NCBI GenBank assembly: GCA_017445405.1
Contig: JAFSUD010000092.1
Coordinates: 1-33,133, forward strand
DNA length: 33,133 bases
Direction of reading: 5' to 3'
Source of the DNA: Synergistaceae bacterium
Lineage (GTDB): Bacteria > Synergistota > Synergistia > Synergistales > Aminobacteriaceae
The translations under genes were made by a program, and so were the position numbers. This document shows, one piece after another, positions 23,674 through 32,591 of this stretch; positions within the stretch are counted from its first letter, which is position 1, and each line of letters opens with the position of its first letter. The notes beneath the pieces are model-generated. The model did not search any database, was not told the origin of the DNA, and was given only the letters and a program-made list of their open reading frames with translations.

Positions 23674-24978
23674 CTACTTCTTGAGTCTCCGGTTAATCTC
23701 CTCAAACTCCGTGCGCATTACTCCGCTCTCAAACACTTTCAGCTCCGGCATCCTGAGTGTATTCACTGTGTCAAACAGCTTCAGCCCAGAATGAATCAAT
23801 CCCCTCAATTCTCCGGAACTCCGCACAGTCTTGTACGTGTTCTCGGCCAAGTCCCGGTTCAGCCTGAGACTCTTTAGGCTGTCCATAGTCCCGGCTCTCT
23901 GTGAGTCCAGAAGCTCAACATACAGCTTCGCCACCTGAATCGTCATCGCGTTAGACTGCGCATTTGCCGCAAAGCCCTTCCGCTGTTCTGTGCTGTACTC
24001 GCCTTGATTGCTCTTCACTAGTGCTTCTTTCCTGAGAGTATCCGCCTCTGTGATTATCCCCTGAAGCTGTGGTTTATACCCGTTGTCTATCTTTCTCACT
24101 AATTCCTCCTGAGTGTGAATCAGAAGGTCATTCAGCACAAGATACATTCCTGTGTAGCGGCGCGTTATCTCTAACGTGTTATCGTTCTGGGAAAGCTCCT
24201 CGAGTTTCGCCACTACTGCCTTGACGTTCGCGAAAACTACCGTGTTGTTCAGGAGGTCATCACCTGTTACTGAGTTCAGGAGAATATCCGTCTGAGTCTC
24301 GTCCAGCTCGAGTCCGATCTTCCGCAGTGCTTCCGTCAGCTTTGTGTTAATCGTCGCAAGAGCCTCTTCACTGTCTGCTATCTCCTCCTGAAGGCGCGAT
24401 ATCCTCTCGTCAGCCTTTGCTTTCGTCAGCTTCCACGGCAGACTCGACTCTTCGGGAGCAGTGATTCTCTTGTTGCGGAGATCGTCTAACTCCGTCTTCT
24501 GCTTGGCTATGCTGTCCCGGATCGCTGATGCTGTCTTGCGGACATCTCCCGCCTCGCCGTTCACCAGAATACTTAGTGCTGTATCAAGCAGCGCATTAAT
24601 CTTCTTGGCGTTGCTGTTCTTGTCCTCCATGAACGGAATCCATGACGTGCTCGGCAAACTCTCCTGCTTGTCCCGGAGCGTTAAGGCTTTCCCGAGAGTC
24701 CCGGTGAGCTTCTCCCACCCTGATGCCACGTGCTCGGGCAGCTCCTGAGGTTCTGCAGGAGTCTTCTCTTCCGCCTTCTCTTCGGGCTTCACGTCTTCGC
24801 TCTTCTTGCTGAACAGTCCGGACACATAATCCTTCGTATTGTTCCACTTCTCGGACGCGTAATCACCTACTGAATCCCAGTCAAACTTGAGATACCCTGA
24901 CCAGTCCACAGCATAAGCCTCACTGCTTAACACTGCAGAAATAATTGCTGCTGCTAATAACTTCCTGCGCATAATCAA
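23674..24978 (-). CDS. Exported coiled-coil protein of unknown function
   Basis: 434 aa. The signal peptide is MIMRRKLLAAAIISAVLSSEAYA, then an aromatic segment (VDWSGYLKFDWDSVGDYASEKWN). A Lys/Glu/Pro-rich linker follows (about residues 60-80), then a long helical body with coiled-coil heptads (ISRLQEEIADSEEALATINTKL; about 120-430). No enzymatic motif is visible. The ATG is 3 nt behind the ABC exporter stop, so the two form an operon. By position it could be a periplasmic partner of the exporter, in the manner of adaptor proteins, but it lacks the lipoyl/hairpin hallmarks I would expect of an HlyD-type adaptor. Unrecognised. Confidence 0.7.
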   Translation of the reverse strand: MIMRRKLLAAAIISAVLSSEAYAVDWSGYLKFDWDSVGDYASEKWNNTKDYVSGLFSKKSEDVKPEEKAEEKTPAEPQELPEHVASGWEKLTGTLGKALTLRDKQESLPSTSWIPFMEDKNSNAKKINALLDTALSILVNGEAGDVRKTASAIRDSIAKQKTELDDLRNKRITAPEESSLPWKLTKAKADERISRLQEEIADSEEALATINTKLTEALRKIGLELDETQTDILLNSVTGDDLLNNTVVFANVKAVVAKLEELSQNDNTLEITRRYTGMYLVLNDLLIHTQEELVRKIDNGYKPQLQGIITEADTLRKEALVKSNQGEYSTEQRKGFAANAQSNAMTIQVAKLYVELLDSQRAGTMDSLKSLRLNRDLAENTYKTVRSSGELRGLIHSGLKLFDTVNTLRMPELKVFESGVMRTEFEEINRRLKK

Positions 24979-24981
24979 TCA

Positions 24982-26706
24982 CTACTCCTCCCTGTGCTGT
25001 GATGCATAAATTTCGCCGTAAATTCCATTTGACTTTAGCAGTTCTTCATGTGTACCGATTGCGTCAATCCCCCCTTTGTCCATAACAATTATTCTGTCTG
25101 CGTCCTGAACTGAGAGTATACGCTGGGCAATTATTATCTTAGTCGTGCCGGGCATGTATTCTTTCAGGGCTGAACGTATCTTAGCATCCGTGTGCGTGTC
25201 TACCGCACTCATAGAATCGTCAAGAATAAGTATCTTAGGCCTCTTCAGCAGTGCCCGCGCTATACACAATCTCTGTTTCTGGCCTCCCGACAAATTCACC
25301 GCTCCCTGCTCAAGCATCGTGTCATACTTCTCGGGCAGTCTGTCAATGAACTCATCGGCACACGCTATCCTGCAGGCCTCAGCAATTTTTGAGTCTTCAG
25401 CGTCATTGTCTCCCCACAAGAGATTCTCCCTCACCGTCCAGGAAAATAACACGTTCTTCTGAAGGACTACAGCTACATTGCTGCGCAGTGCCTCGAGGTC
25501 ATAGTCCCTCACGTCTTGGCCTCCGACCCGGACTCGCCCCTCCGTTGCGTCGTAGAGTCTCGGGATGAGCTGAATTAATGTCGTCTTTGATGAGCCAGTC
25601 CCGCCGATGATTCCGATTGTCTCGCCTGAAGCAATGTGAAGGTCAATGTTGTGAAGTGCAGGAGAGCCAGAGCCGTAAGAGAAGCTCACTCCCTCGAAGT
25701 CAATGCTCCCGTCAGCAAGTTCACGCAGACCGTCAGCCGGACTCGTGAGGTCCGACTCTTCCTCGAGCACCTCGACGATTCGGACTGCAGACTCACGGGC
25801 TAAAGCTACTCCCACAAACACCATCGACATACGCATTAACGAGCCGAGAATCTGGACTCCGTAAGTCAATAACGCACTTATCTGCCCGACGTTCAGAGCA
25901 AGCCCCCGTGTCGTGATAACCTTGTACGTCCCATAGTAGAGAATGAAGAGAGTCACGGTGTACATTGAGAGCTGCATCATGGGATTGTTGAGGGCTAATA
26001 TCCTCTCCGCTGTCGTGAAGTCCCTGCACAACGCCTCAGCATCACGCGAAAATTTCTCCTTCTCGAAGTCCTCCCGCACAAACGCCTTCACTAACCTCAC
26101 TGCCCGGACGTTCTCCTGAATCGAGTTGTTGAGGCGGTCATACTTCACGAATAGCCTTCTGAATGTCGGCATTGCCCATCTCGCGACGGAGTAAAGCCCG
26201 AACGCAAGGAACGGAATCACGCACACGAACACTATCGCAGTCATTCCTCCCATGCAGAAGGCCATGATGCACGAGAATATCACCATGAACGGCCCGCGAA
26301 TCACTGTGCGCACTAACATCATGTAGGCCTGCTGAACGTTGGCTACATCAGTTGTGATTCTTGTGATGAGAGAGGCAGAAGAGAATTTGTCTATCTGTGA
26401 GAACGAGAAGCCCTGCACAGCTCTGAACATGTCGGAGCGTAAGTTCTTGGCCAGTCCGCACGAGGCAGTGGAGCATGCATTACCTGCGAGCCAGCCGAAC
26501 AGGAGGGACAAGAAAGCCATAATCACGAGCACGAGGCCATCACGCAGGAGCATTGAGAGCGGGCAGCCTTCACGAATCTGATTCACTAGGCTTGCGACAA
26601 CAAAAGGTATCAGGCACTCCATCACCACCTCGAGCGAGACGTAAAATGGTGCTTGCAGTGAAGGTTTCTTATATTCTCTGACACTGGATAACAGCTTTCT
26701 GTACAT
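24982..26706 (-). CDS. ABC half-exporter with degenerate nucleotide-binding site
   Basis: 574-aa type IV ABC exporter: six membrane helices in residues 1-310 with the FSFSQIDKFSSASLITRITTDV coupling region, then an ATPase domain. Walker A is GGTGSSKTT and the signature LSGGQKQR is intact. Walker B ends LILDDSMSAVD, with Asp (496-497) where the catalytic Glu belongs, and the H-loop reads IIAQRI with Gln in place of His (about residue 526). These substitutions are the hallmark of the degenerate subunit of heterodimeric exporters such as TM287/288 or BmrCD. Such subunits need a canonical partner, usually the neighbour. Here the neighbour is the coiled-coil gene, and the only other ABC gene (28142) is on the opposite strand in a different operon. 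Substrate unknown. Confidence 0.9.
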   Translation of the reverse strand: MYRKLLSSVREYKKPSLQAPFYVSLEVVMECLIPFVVASLVNQIREGCPLSMLLRDGLVLVIMAFLSLLFGWLAGNACSTASCGLAKNLRSDMFRAVQGFSFSQIDKFSSASLITRITTDVANVQQAYMMLVRTVIRGPFMVIFSCIMAFCMGGMTAIVFVCVIPFLAFGLYSVARWAMPTFRRLFVKYDRLNNSIQENVRAVRLVKAFVREDFEKEKFSRDAEALCRDFTTAERILALNNPMMQLSMYTVTLFILYYGTYKVITTRGLALNVGQISALLTYGVQILGSLMRMSMVFVGVALARESAVRIVEVLEEESDLTSPADGLRELADGSIDFEGVSFSYGSGSPALHNIDLHIASGETIGIIGGTGSSKTTLIQLIPRLYDATEGRVRVGGQDVRDYDLEALRSNVAVVLQKNVLFSWTVRENLLWGDNDAEDSKIAEACRIACADEFIDRLPEKYDTMLEQGAVNLSGGQKQRLCIARALLKRPKILILDDSMSAVDTHTDAKIRSALKEYMPGTTKIIIAQRILSVQDADRIIVMDKGGIDAIGTHEELLKSNGIYGEIYASQHREE

Positions 26707-26743
26707 TATTCATTATTCTCCTGCTCAAAATTTCATGACATAT

Positions 26744-26749
26744 TATAAT
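26744..26749. promoter_or_regulatory. Shared symmetric -10 box between the divergent ABC and LpxB-like genes
   Basis: ATTATAAT reads as TATAAT on both strands, 26 nt before the LpxB-like ATG and about 37 nt before the ABC gene ATG. No clear -35 on either side. The two transcripts may compete. Confidence 0.4.
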
Positions 26750-26775
26750 TTCTCTCATCACTAAAATCTTAATGC

Positions 26776-27888
26776 ATGGATGTGAATTTCTTGCGTATCA
26801 CTATTCTCACTAACGGCCCGGGCGAATTATGGGGCTGGGTTCGGCCTGTTACCGTCGAACTCAGAAAAAAGGGACATACTATCTCATTATGGATATTGCC
26901 GTGTCAGTTCGCATCAGGTCATGAACGTGAAGCAGCCTCGCTCTTGGGTGTCGACAAGCTCGAAGGCCCTGCAAGCACTGCGCGTATCTGGCAGGATATA
27001 GCTTACGAGAAAACTGACAGGATAATTCAGCTCGGAGGTGATATTCACTTCGGAATCAGAATGTCGGAGATGTCAGGTGCTCCCTTGACGTGCTACACCT
27101 ACGGCCCGAGAAAGAGCAGAAAGGGCGTGAAGTTCCTCACAGCTTACAGAGAGCAGGCCAAGAATGTACCTGATGCTGCCGCAATCGGAGACATTGTGAA
27201 GGATGCGTTAGCTATGGACATTAACCCTTCAGGCCTCATGTCGTGGAACTGGCCGAAGCAGAATGACTCTCCCAGAATACTCTTCCTGCCGGGAAGCAGA
27301 CCAGCTATCAGGAATGCAGCTCTCGACTGGCTCGCTGATGTTCACTCGTGCCTTAAGACGAAGATTCCGGGTGTGCGTGTACGTTCTCTGTTCTCGCAGT
27401 TCATGCCCGAGTCGGAGTTCGACCGCTGGAGGAAAGCCGGACTGAATCCCGTGCGTGCCGGAGCAGGAATAGCTATGCGCGAGGCAGATTACGCACTCAC
27501 TCAGCCGGGGACTAACACGTTCGAGCTTATGCATTGCGGACTCCCTGCATTGGTGATAGCTCCTGAACAGTTCTTAAAGTTTGTGCCTATACCCGGAATT
27601 TTAGGGTGGCTTGCGGATCTTCCGGTTGTCGGGTTGAAGCTGAGGCGTTACGCAGCAATGAGGATAGTGAAACGCTGGGGAGGATGTATCTCTCTGCCGA
27701 ACAGGATAGCTCCTCACAGAGTGATGCATGAACGCTTCGGAGATGTTACGCCCGAAGATGTCGCCGAAGAGATTCATGAAGACCTCAGCAGTCCCGAGAG
27801 TCTCAGGAAGACCCGTGAAGAGTTCCTTGCGTTATCTGGTGAGGCCGGAGCAGCATCCAGGCTCTGCGATATTGTGTGCGGAAAATGA
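26776..27888 (+). CDS. LpxB-like (lipid-A-disaccharide synthase-related) glycosyltransferase
   Basis: 370-aa GT-B protein of the LpxB/MurG-like type, expected at the inner face of the cytoplasmic membrane in lipid A or related glycolipid synthesis. The N-terminus ITILTNGPGELWGWVRPVTVEL matches the SxGExxG opening of LpxB. Further motifs are RIIQLGGDIHFG, ILFLPGSRPAIRNAAL (donor site) and YALTQPGTNTFELMHCGLPALVIAP (C-terminal nucleotide-sugar loop). It is more diverged than true LpxB, so the exact reaction is open. I see no Shine-Dalgarno before ATG 26776; GTG 26782 and TTG 26791 are alternatives. The last 71 codons are duplicated just downstream. Operon: LpxB-like, duplicated tail ORF, msbA, lpxK fusion. 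Confidence 0.85.
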   Translation: MDVNFLRITILTNGPGELWGWVRPVTVELRKKGHTISLWILPCQFASGHEREAASLLGVDKLEGPASTARIWQDIAYEKTDRIIQLGGDIHFGIRMSEMSGAPLTCYTYGPRKSRKGVKFLTAYREQAKNVPDAAAIGDIVKDALAMDINPSGLMSWNWPKQNDSPRILFLPGSRPAIRNAALDWLADVHSCLKTKIPGVRVRSLFSQFMPESEFDRWRKAGLNPVRAGAGIAMREADYALTQPGTNTFELMHCGLPALVIAPEQFLKFVPIPGILGWLADLPVVGLKLRRYAAMRIVKRWGGCISLPNRIAPHRVMHERFGDVTPEDVAEEIHEDLSSPESLRKTREEFLALSGEAGAASRLCDIVCGK

Positions 27889-28145
27889 GTATACAGATGA
27901 GACATTTTGCAGTAATCATAACAGCTAATTATTGGGGAGGAGTTATCTTCCTACCGAACAGGATCGCTCCTCACAGAGTGATGCATGAACGTTTCGGAGA
28001 TGTTACGCCCGAAGATGTCGCCGAAGAGATTCATGAAGACCTCAGCAGTCCCGAGAGCCTCAGGAAGACCCGTGAAGAGTTCCTTGCGTTATCTGGTGAG
28101 GCCGGAGCAGCATCTAGGCTCTGCGATATAGTGTGCGGAAAATGA
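27676..28145 (+). repeat. Tandem partial duplication of the LpxB-like gene 3' end
   Basis: Copy A 27676-27888 and copy B 27933-28145, offset 257 bp, separated by 44 bp of unrelated sequence (27889-27932). Over the final 66 codons the two copies differ at six sites, all silent. Differences that change amino acids lie only in the first few codons (Cys to Val, Ser to Phe). Confidence 0.95.
27885..28145 (+). CDS. Small ORF: isolated C-terminal segment of the LpxB-like protein
   Basis: 86-codon frame starting at the ATG that overlaps the LpxB-like stop (ATGA) and ending in an ATGA overlap with msbA. The first 16 residues (MSIQMRHFAVIITANY) are new. The remaining 70 (WGGVIFLPNRIAPHRVMHERFG to RLCDIVCGK) repeat the LpxB-like C-terminus almost exactly. 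It would encode only the last helices of the GT-B C-domain, with no catalytic site. The stop/start coupling on both sides and the purely silent differences in the last 66 codons suggest it is translated and has been held constant, or that gene conversion keeps it the same. It may simply be a by-product that preserves coupling to msbA. Confidence 0.5.
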   Translation: MSIQMRHFAVIITANYWGGVIFLPNRIAPHRVMHERFGDVTPEDVAEEIHEDLSSPESLRKTREEFLALSGEAGAASRLCDIVCGK

Positions 28146-29869
28146 AGAATACACCGATACGTTTTCTCCTGTCCTATACGCGCAAATATTACGTCAAGAT
28201 TCTGTTAGCTGTCCTGTTCATGGTCGCGTCTTCAGGGCTTAACGTTTTGCCTCCGTACCTGTTCAAGACAGTAGTAGATGATGTCCTCATACGCAAAGAT
28301 ACCTTCATGCTCAACGTAATATGTGTATCTCTTGTGCTCATCTTCGGGCTGAAGGCAATAACGACATACTATCAGCGTTACTTGATGAACGAGGCAGGGC
28401 AGAGTGCAGTGATGGATATACGCGTAGCACTCTATGACCACATGCAGAGAATGAGCCTCACGAGAATTTACGCCTCACGGATCGGCGAACTCATGAGCAG
28501 AATCACCGGCGACGTGGCGACTCTTCAGAGCATAGTAACGAGCACATTTGTAGACCTCATCTTCAACCTTCTGACGTTCTTGGGGATGTTCGGCTTCATC
28601 ATCTACCTGAACTGGAGGCTGACGTGCTTAATAGTGATAGTGCTTCCCGTTGTGGGATTCATGCTGTCGTTCGCGTCTAAGCGTCTCCGTCAGGCCGGGC
28701 ATAACGTACAGGAACATCTGGCTGACATAACTGCAACTGCTCAGGAAGCATTCTCGGCAATACGTGTAGTGCGTGCATTTGCTACTGAAGATATGGAGCT
28801 GGAGAGGTTCACGCGTGCCAACACGGAGAACTTCAAGGCTTTGCTTCAGGCGGTATCTATTCAGGGGATATTGGCCGGAGTGATCGAGGTATTCCTGATA
28901 GCTGCACTCGCAGTAGTCTTCTGGTTCGGAGGGCAGAACGTAATAGACGGCAAGCTCACGCCTGGAGAATTAATCTCGTTCGTGGGCTACATAGCGTTCA
29001 TGGTTCAGCCTATACGCAGCGTTATGAATCAGATGAGTACTCTGCAGACGGGAATAGCGAGCGCAGAGAGGGTTCATGAGATTCTGATGACTCCAGCAGA
29101 AAGTTCGCAGGAAGATGAAGGAATAGATCCCGGCAGAATCAAGGGAGCTGTGAGGTTCGAAAACGTACATTTCAGCTATAACACTCAGGAAGTCCTGAAG
29201 GGAATTGACCTCGACGTTAAGGCAGGAGAGAAGATCGCCATTGTCGGAGCAACAGGCTCGGGGAAGTCCACAATTGCCGACCTGATCCCGCGCTTCTATG
29301 ACCCCACACAGGGACGCATACTCATTGACGGCCAGGACATCAGGACGTTATCTCTGCGGCATCTGCGCACTCAAATAGGCATAGTCCCTCAAGAATGCGT
29401 GTTGATGAAGGGCACAATTGCCTTCAATATTGCTTACGGCCTCGAAAATGTGGACATGCAGAGAGTGATAGAGGCTGCGGAAGTTGCTGACATCCGCTCG
29501 TTCATTGAGAGCCTGCCTGACAAGTACGACTCCGAAGTAGGCGAGAGGGGAGTAACTCTCTCGGGAGGCCAGCGTCAGCGCATAGCTATAGCCCGTGCAG
29601 TTATCCGCGACCCCCGCATTCTGATTCTTGACGAGGCCACAAGCTCACTTGATATTGCTGTAGAACGTGCAGTGCAGAAGGCCATCAATCAGGCGATGAC
29701 TGGCAGGACATCATTCATCATTGCGCACAGGCTGACGACGATTCGCGAGGCAGACAGAATCCTAGTGCTCGAGGACGGCAAATTCACGCAGTCGGGGACT
29801 CATGAAGAGTTATTGCGTGAGGGCGGGCTTTACGCTGACCTTTACAGGATGCAGTTCGGCCAAGAGTGA
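28142..29869 (+). CDS. msbA: MsbA-type lipid A/LPS ABC exporter
   Basis: 575-aa ABC half-exporter that should act as a homodimer flipping lipid A-core across the inner membrane. Six membrane helices (residues about 15-300), coupling region RMSLTRIYASRIGELMSRITGDV, then a canonical ATPase: Walker A VGATGSGKSTI, Q-loop VPQE, signature TLSGGQRQRIA, Walker B ILILDEATSSLD with catalytic Glu, H-loop IIAHRL. The start ATG overlaps the stop of the duplicated tail ORF (ATGA). Contrast with the degenerate exporter at 24982-26706. The MsbA assignment relies on sequence type and its place between lpx genes. Confidence 0.9.
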   Translation: MKNTPIRFLLSYTRKYYVKILLAVLFMVASSGLNVLPPYLFKTVVDDVLIRKDTFMLNVICVSLVLIFGLKAITTYYQRYLMNEAGQSAVMDIRVALYDHMQRMSLTRIYASRIGELMSRITGDVATLQSIVTSTFVDLIFNLLTFLGMFGFIIYLNWRLTCLIVIVLPVVGFMLSFASKRLRQAGHNVQEHLADITATAQEAFSAIRVVRAFATEDMELERFTRANTENFKALLQAVSIQGILAGVIEVFLIAALAVVFWFGGQNVIDGKLTPGELISFVGYIAFMVQPIRSVMNQMSTLQTGIASAERVHEILMTPAESSQEDEGIDPGRIKGAVRFENVHFSYNTQEVLKGIDLDVKAGEKIAIVGATGSGKSTIADLIPRFYDPTQGRILIDGQDIRTLSLRHLRTQIGIVPQECVLMKGTIAFNIAYGLENVDMQRVIEAAEVADIRSFIESLPDKYDSEVGERGVTLSGGQRQRIAIARAVIRDPRILILDEATSSLDIAVERAVQKAINQAMTGRTSFIIAHRLTTIREADRILVLEDGKFTQSGTHEELLREGGLYADLYRMQFGQE

Positions 29870-29876
29870 GGGGGCG

Positions 29877-32084
29877 GTGAAAATTTCAGGCTTCATGAGT
29901 AAGTATATGCGTCATGTCAGGGGCACAGAGTATAGCTTTCTGCTTGATGCGGTGTTCACGCCGTTATCGTGGTTGAGCGGAGGAGTTACTGCTCTTCTGG
30001 ACTTCCTGAGAACACACGGACTCCTTGAGACTGCCGAGCCTCCTCTGCCGGTTATCAGCGTCGGGAATCTCACCTACGGAGGCACGAACAAGACTCCGTT
30101 CGTCGGGATGCTCGCACACTACGCAGAGAGCAAAAACGTGAAGGCAGGAATAGTTACCCGCGGCTACACTGGCCGGTCTCACAGCGTACTTCTCATCCGG
30201 GACGGGCAGGGAGAACGTGAACTTGCAGGAGACGAGCCTCTCATGCTGTCGAGGGAACTTCCCGGAGTCCCTGTAGCTGTCGCAAAACACAGGCTCGACG
30301 GCGTGAAGGCCTTGCGTGATTCTGGTGCAGAACTCGTGATTGCGGATGATGCCTTTCAGCATCGTGCACTTGGCCGGGACGTGAATATCGTGCTTATAGA
30401 TTCTGTGTGTCCTTTCGGGAACGGCAAGCTGATACCTGCCGGAATATTACGCGAGAAGATAAGTGCTCTGACGCGTGCGGATATAGTCGTGCTCACGAAG
30501 TCAGAACAGGTTACGAGTGAAGAAGTTAATGCTCTGCGCAGGGAGGTCATGAAGTACGTACCTGATGAGCATATCTTCACATCAAGGCTCGAGGCTGACG
30601 GCTGGCTTCTGTTCGGAGCGAATGATTCACCAAAGGCAGGGGCAAGGGTATTCACGTTCTCTGCAATAGGGAGTCCCGAGAGCTTCCGGCGTTCAGTGCA
30701 GGAGATGGGATTAACGATAACTGGACACAGGAACTTCACCGACCATCACCGATATTCACGAGCAGACCTTGAGAGGCTGAACAGAGAGGCGGAAGAGGCA
30801 GGTGCGGAGTACGTCATGTGCACCGAGAAGGATTTATACAACCTGCCGGATAAATCACAGCGACCGTTCACGTTACCGTTAGCTATCCCAAAAGTTAAGG
30901 CAGTAGTGAATGAGGAGGGGAGATTCTTTGAGCTGGTGAGTGAGATGCTTCGGCCAAGTGTGATTATTGCGTCTAACGGTTACGGCGAGGACAGCATAGG
31001 CGTTATTCTCGCTAAGAAGTTCCGTGCGCGCCTTCCTGAGTGTGAAGTCTCAGCGTTCCCTCTTGTCGGGAAAGGTGATGCGTATCTTCAGGCTGGATTC
31101 GCGGTGAAGTGTGCTCCGTCAGTTACGCCGTCGGGAGGAGTGCTGAAGTATTCTCTGCGCGATCTGTGGGGAGACATGAGAGCAGGACTCTTGAAGCATG
31201 TGCGGGCGCAGTTAGCTGACTGGAGGAAGATTGCGGGGCGGGTGAGGACTCCTGTGTGCGTCGGTGATGTGTATTTGCTGATTCACACGCTGTGGGGAGC
31301 AGGAGCGAGGCCGATGTTCTGCGCGACGGCTAAGACTGTGTATCTTTCCGGGCACTGGAGGAGCGAGAGAGCAATAATCAACAGGTACGCAATCAGGACG
31401 TGGACGAGGGACGGGAAGAGTGCGGAACAGCTAGGGAAAAATGCTGTGTATTCCGGAAGCCCGATAATGGACTTGCTGAGTGAAGAGCCTCATGAACACG
31501 TGAAGGGTAATGTGATTCTGCTTCTGCCCGGCTCGAGGATGAGAGCTTGCAGGGACGTGAAGCTGCTGCTGGATGCTTCGGAGATTCTGAATCGTGAGGG
31601 AGAGCGCGATTTCAGGATGGTGCTTGCGCCGACATTGCCGGTTAATGAGTTCGTGAAGGCGTGTGAAGGTTACGGCTGGCAGGTGAACGGAAAGATGCTC
31701 ACACATGACGGGACAGCTATAGCTATGACTGATGAGCCGATTGCCAGAGCAGCAGAGGGCGTGAAAATCTTGCTGGGCTTGGGAGGGACGGCTAATCAGT
31801 TGTGCGCTGGCTTAGGAATACCCGTAATCTCGATTGATGAGAAGGGAAAGCGTGTGCAGAAAAAATTGCTTGGCGAGGCGGAAATTCTGGTGTCCCCTAA
31901 TGGTGAGTCTCTTGCGGAGTGTGCGTTGAGGGTGCTGCGTAATGGTGAGCTGTATGCTCGGATGAGTGAGGCAGGGTGTGAGAGGATGGGGTATCCCGGA
32001 GCACTTGATGACATAGTGAATTATGCGTGTGAGGTGCTGGGGTGGGGAGTGCGTGAGGAAGTGTACATTAAGATGAAGGCCTGA
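29877..32084 (+). CDS. LpxK-type kinase fused to an LpxB-related glycosyltransferase domain
   Basis: About 735 aa. Residues 1-355 are tetraacyldisaccharide 4'-kinase (LpxK): SVGNLTYGGTNKTPFVGML (P-loop), GIVTRGYTGRS, DDAFQHRALGRDVNIVLID and the FTFSAIGSPESFRRSV / TDHHRYS region. Residues 360-735 are a GT-B domain like the LpxB-related family seen in Cyanobacteria and Deinococcus (IIASNGYGEDSIGVILAKKF; LLLPGSRMRACRDVKLLL; LLGLGGTANQLCAGLGIPVISI). The P-loop has Asn where most LpxK have Gly (GGTGKT). The start is uncertain: GTG 29877 sits 2 nt after AGGGGG; ATG 29895 has no Shine-Dalgarno. It follows msbA by 7 nt. One protein could phosphorylate and glycosylate the same lipid A precursor; this coupling is inference. 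Confidence 0.85.
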   Translation: MKISGFMSKYMRHVRGTEYSFLLDAVFTPLSWLSGGVTALLDFLRTHGLLETAEPPLPVISVGNLTYGGTNKTPFVGMLAHYAESKNVKAGIVTRGYTGRSHSVLLIRDGQGERELAGDEPLMLSRELPGVPVAVAKHRLDGVKALRDSGAELVIADDAFQHRALGRDVNIVLIDSVCPFGNGKLIPAGILREKISALTRADIVVLTKSEQVTSEEVNALRREVMKYVPDEHIFTSRLEADGWLLFGANDSPKAGARVFTFSAIGSPESFRRSVQEMGLTITGHRNFTDHHRYSRADLERLNREAEEAGAEYVMCTEKDLYNLPDKSQRPFTLPLAIPKVKAVVNEEGRFFELVSEMLRPSVIIASNGYGEDSIGVILAKKFRARLPECEVSAFPLVGKGDAYLQAGFAVKCAPSVTPSGGVLKYSLRDLWGDMRAGLLKHVRAQLADWRKIAGRVRTPVCVGDVYLLIHTLWGAGARPMFCATAKTVYLSGHWRSERAIINRYAIRTWTRDGKSAEQLGKNAVYSGSPIMDLLSEEPHEHVKGNVILLLPGSRMRACRDVKLLLDASEILNREGERDFRMVLAPTLPVNEFVKACEGYGWQVNGKMLTHDGTAIAMTDEPIARAAEGVKILLGLGGTANQLCAGLGIPVISIDEKGKRVQKKLLGEAEILVSPNGESLAECALRVLRNGELYARMSEAGCERMGYPGALDDIVNYACEVLGWGVREEVYIKMKA

Positions 32085-32086
32085 AG

Positions 32087-32138
32087 AGTAAGTGCTCTGC
32101 TGAGAGTCATAATTTCCCGACAGAGCACAATGCTTACT
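32087..32138. terminator. Hairpin between the convergent lpxK-fusion and SnoaL-like genes
   Basis: Long stem: TGCTCTG (32093-32099) with CAGAGCA (32121-32127), extended by AGTAAG (32087-32092) and CTTACT (32133-32138) across a 5-nt bulge. No clear T-run; likely bidirectional. Confidence 0.55.
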
Positions 32139-32554
32139 CACTCACCGAGAGCCTCAAACAGTCCAGCTAAACCCTTTGCTGCTACGTCTTTGATTATCTT
32201 TCCTGCATCGTTGAAGTAGTAGAAGTTCATGCACGAAAACGCAAACTTCTTCCCTGTAGGTGCTCGTCCCATAAATTCGCCGTCATGTGTCCCTGAACAT
32301 ATCCAGCTCACAGCAACTTTATCATCTTCTGCCGCCATGTCCTCAATATCCCAGTGTATGTCTGAAAAACTCTTCCGCATAAGCTCAACAACTGAAAGAT
32401 ACCCGCTCCCTCCGTAAAGCACTTCGCTCGATGTCAGGCTTGCAAACTCTGCCTTGCTGTCTATCAGTTCTTCCGCTAGTGCCTTATCGTTCGTGTTGAT
32501 GCATTCCCTGAAACGCTCTATAGTATGTTTATGCTGTTCTGTTTTCGTCATCAT
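32138..32554 (-). CDS. SnoaL-like (NTF2-fold) protein
   Basis: 138-aa protein of the NTF2-like SnoaL/ester-cyclase group: a short cone-shaped alpha+beta barrel used for varied small-molecule isomerase, hydratase or binding roles. Visible family features are the N-terminal helix HTIERFRECINTNDKALAEELI, the YLSVVELMRKSFSDIHWDIEDM strand pair, the KVAVSWICSGTHDGEFMGRAPTGK segment (typical WxxxGTHxGxxxGxxPTGKxF) and the FNDAGKIIKD end. A good AGGAGGAATAATG start. No pathway neighbour explains it. Precise substrate unknown. Confidence 0.8.
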   Translation of the reverse strand: MMTKTEQHKHTIERFRECINTNDKALAEELIDSKAEFASLTSSEVLYGGSGYLSVVELMRKSFSDIHWDIEDMAAEDDKVAVSWICSGTHDGEFMGRAPTGKKFAFSCMNFYYFNDAGKIIKDVAAKGLAGLFEALGE

Positions 32555-32591
32555 TATTCCTCCTGTAAGATATTTATTCTCATCATTGTGG

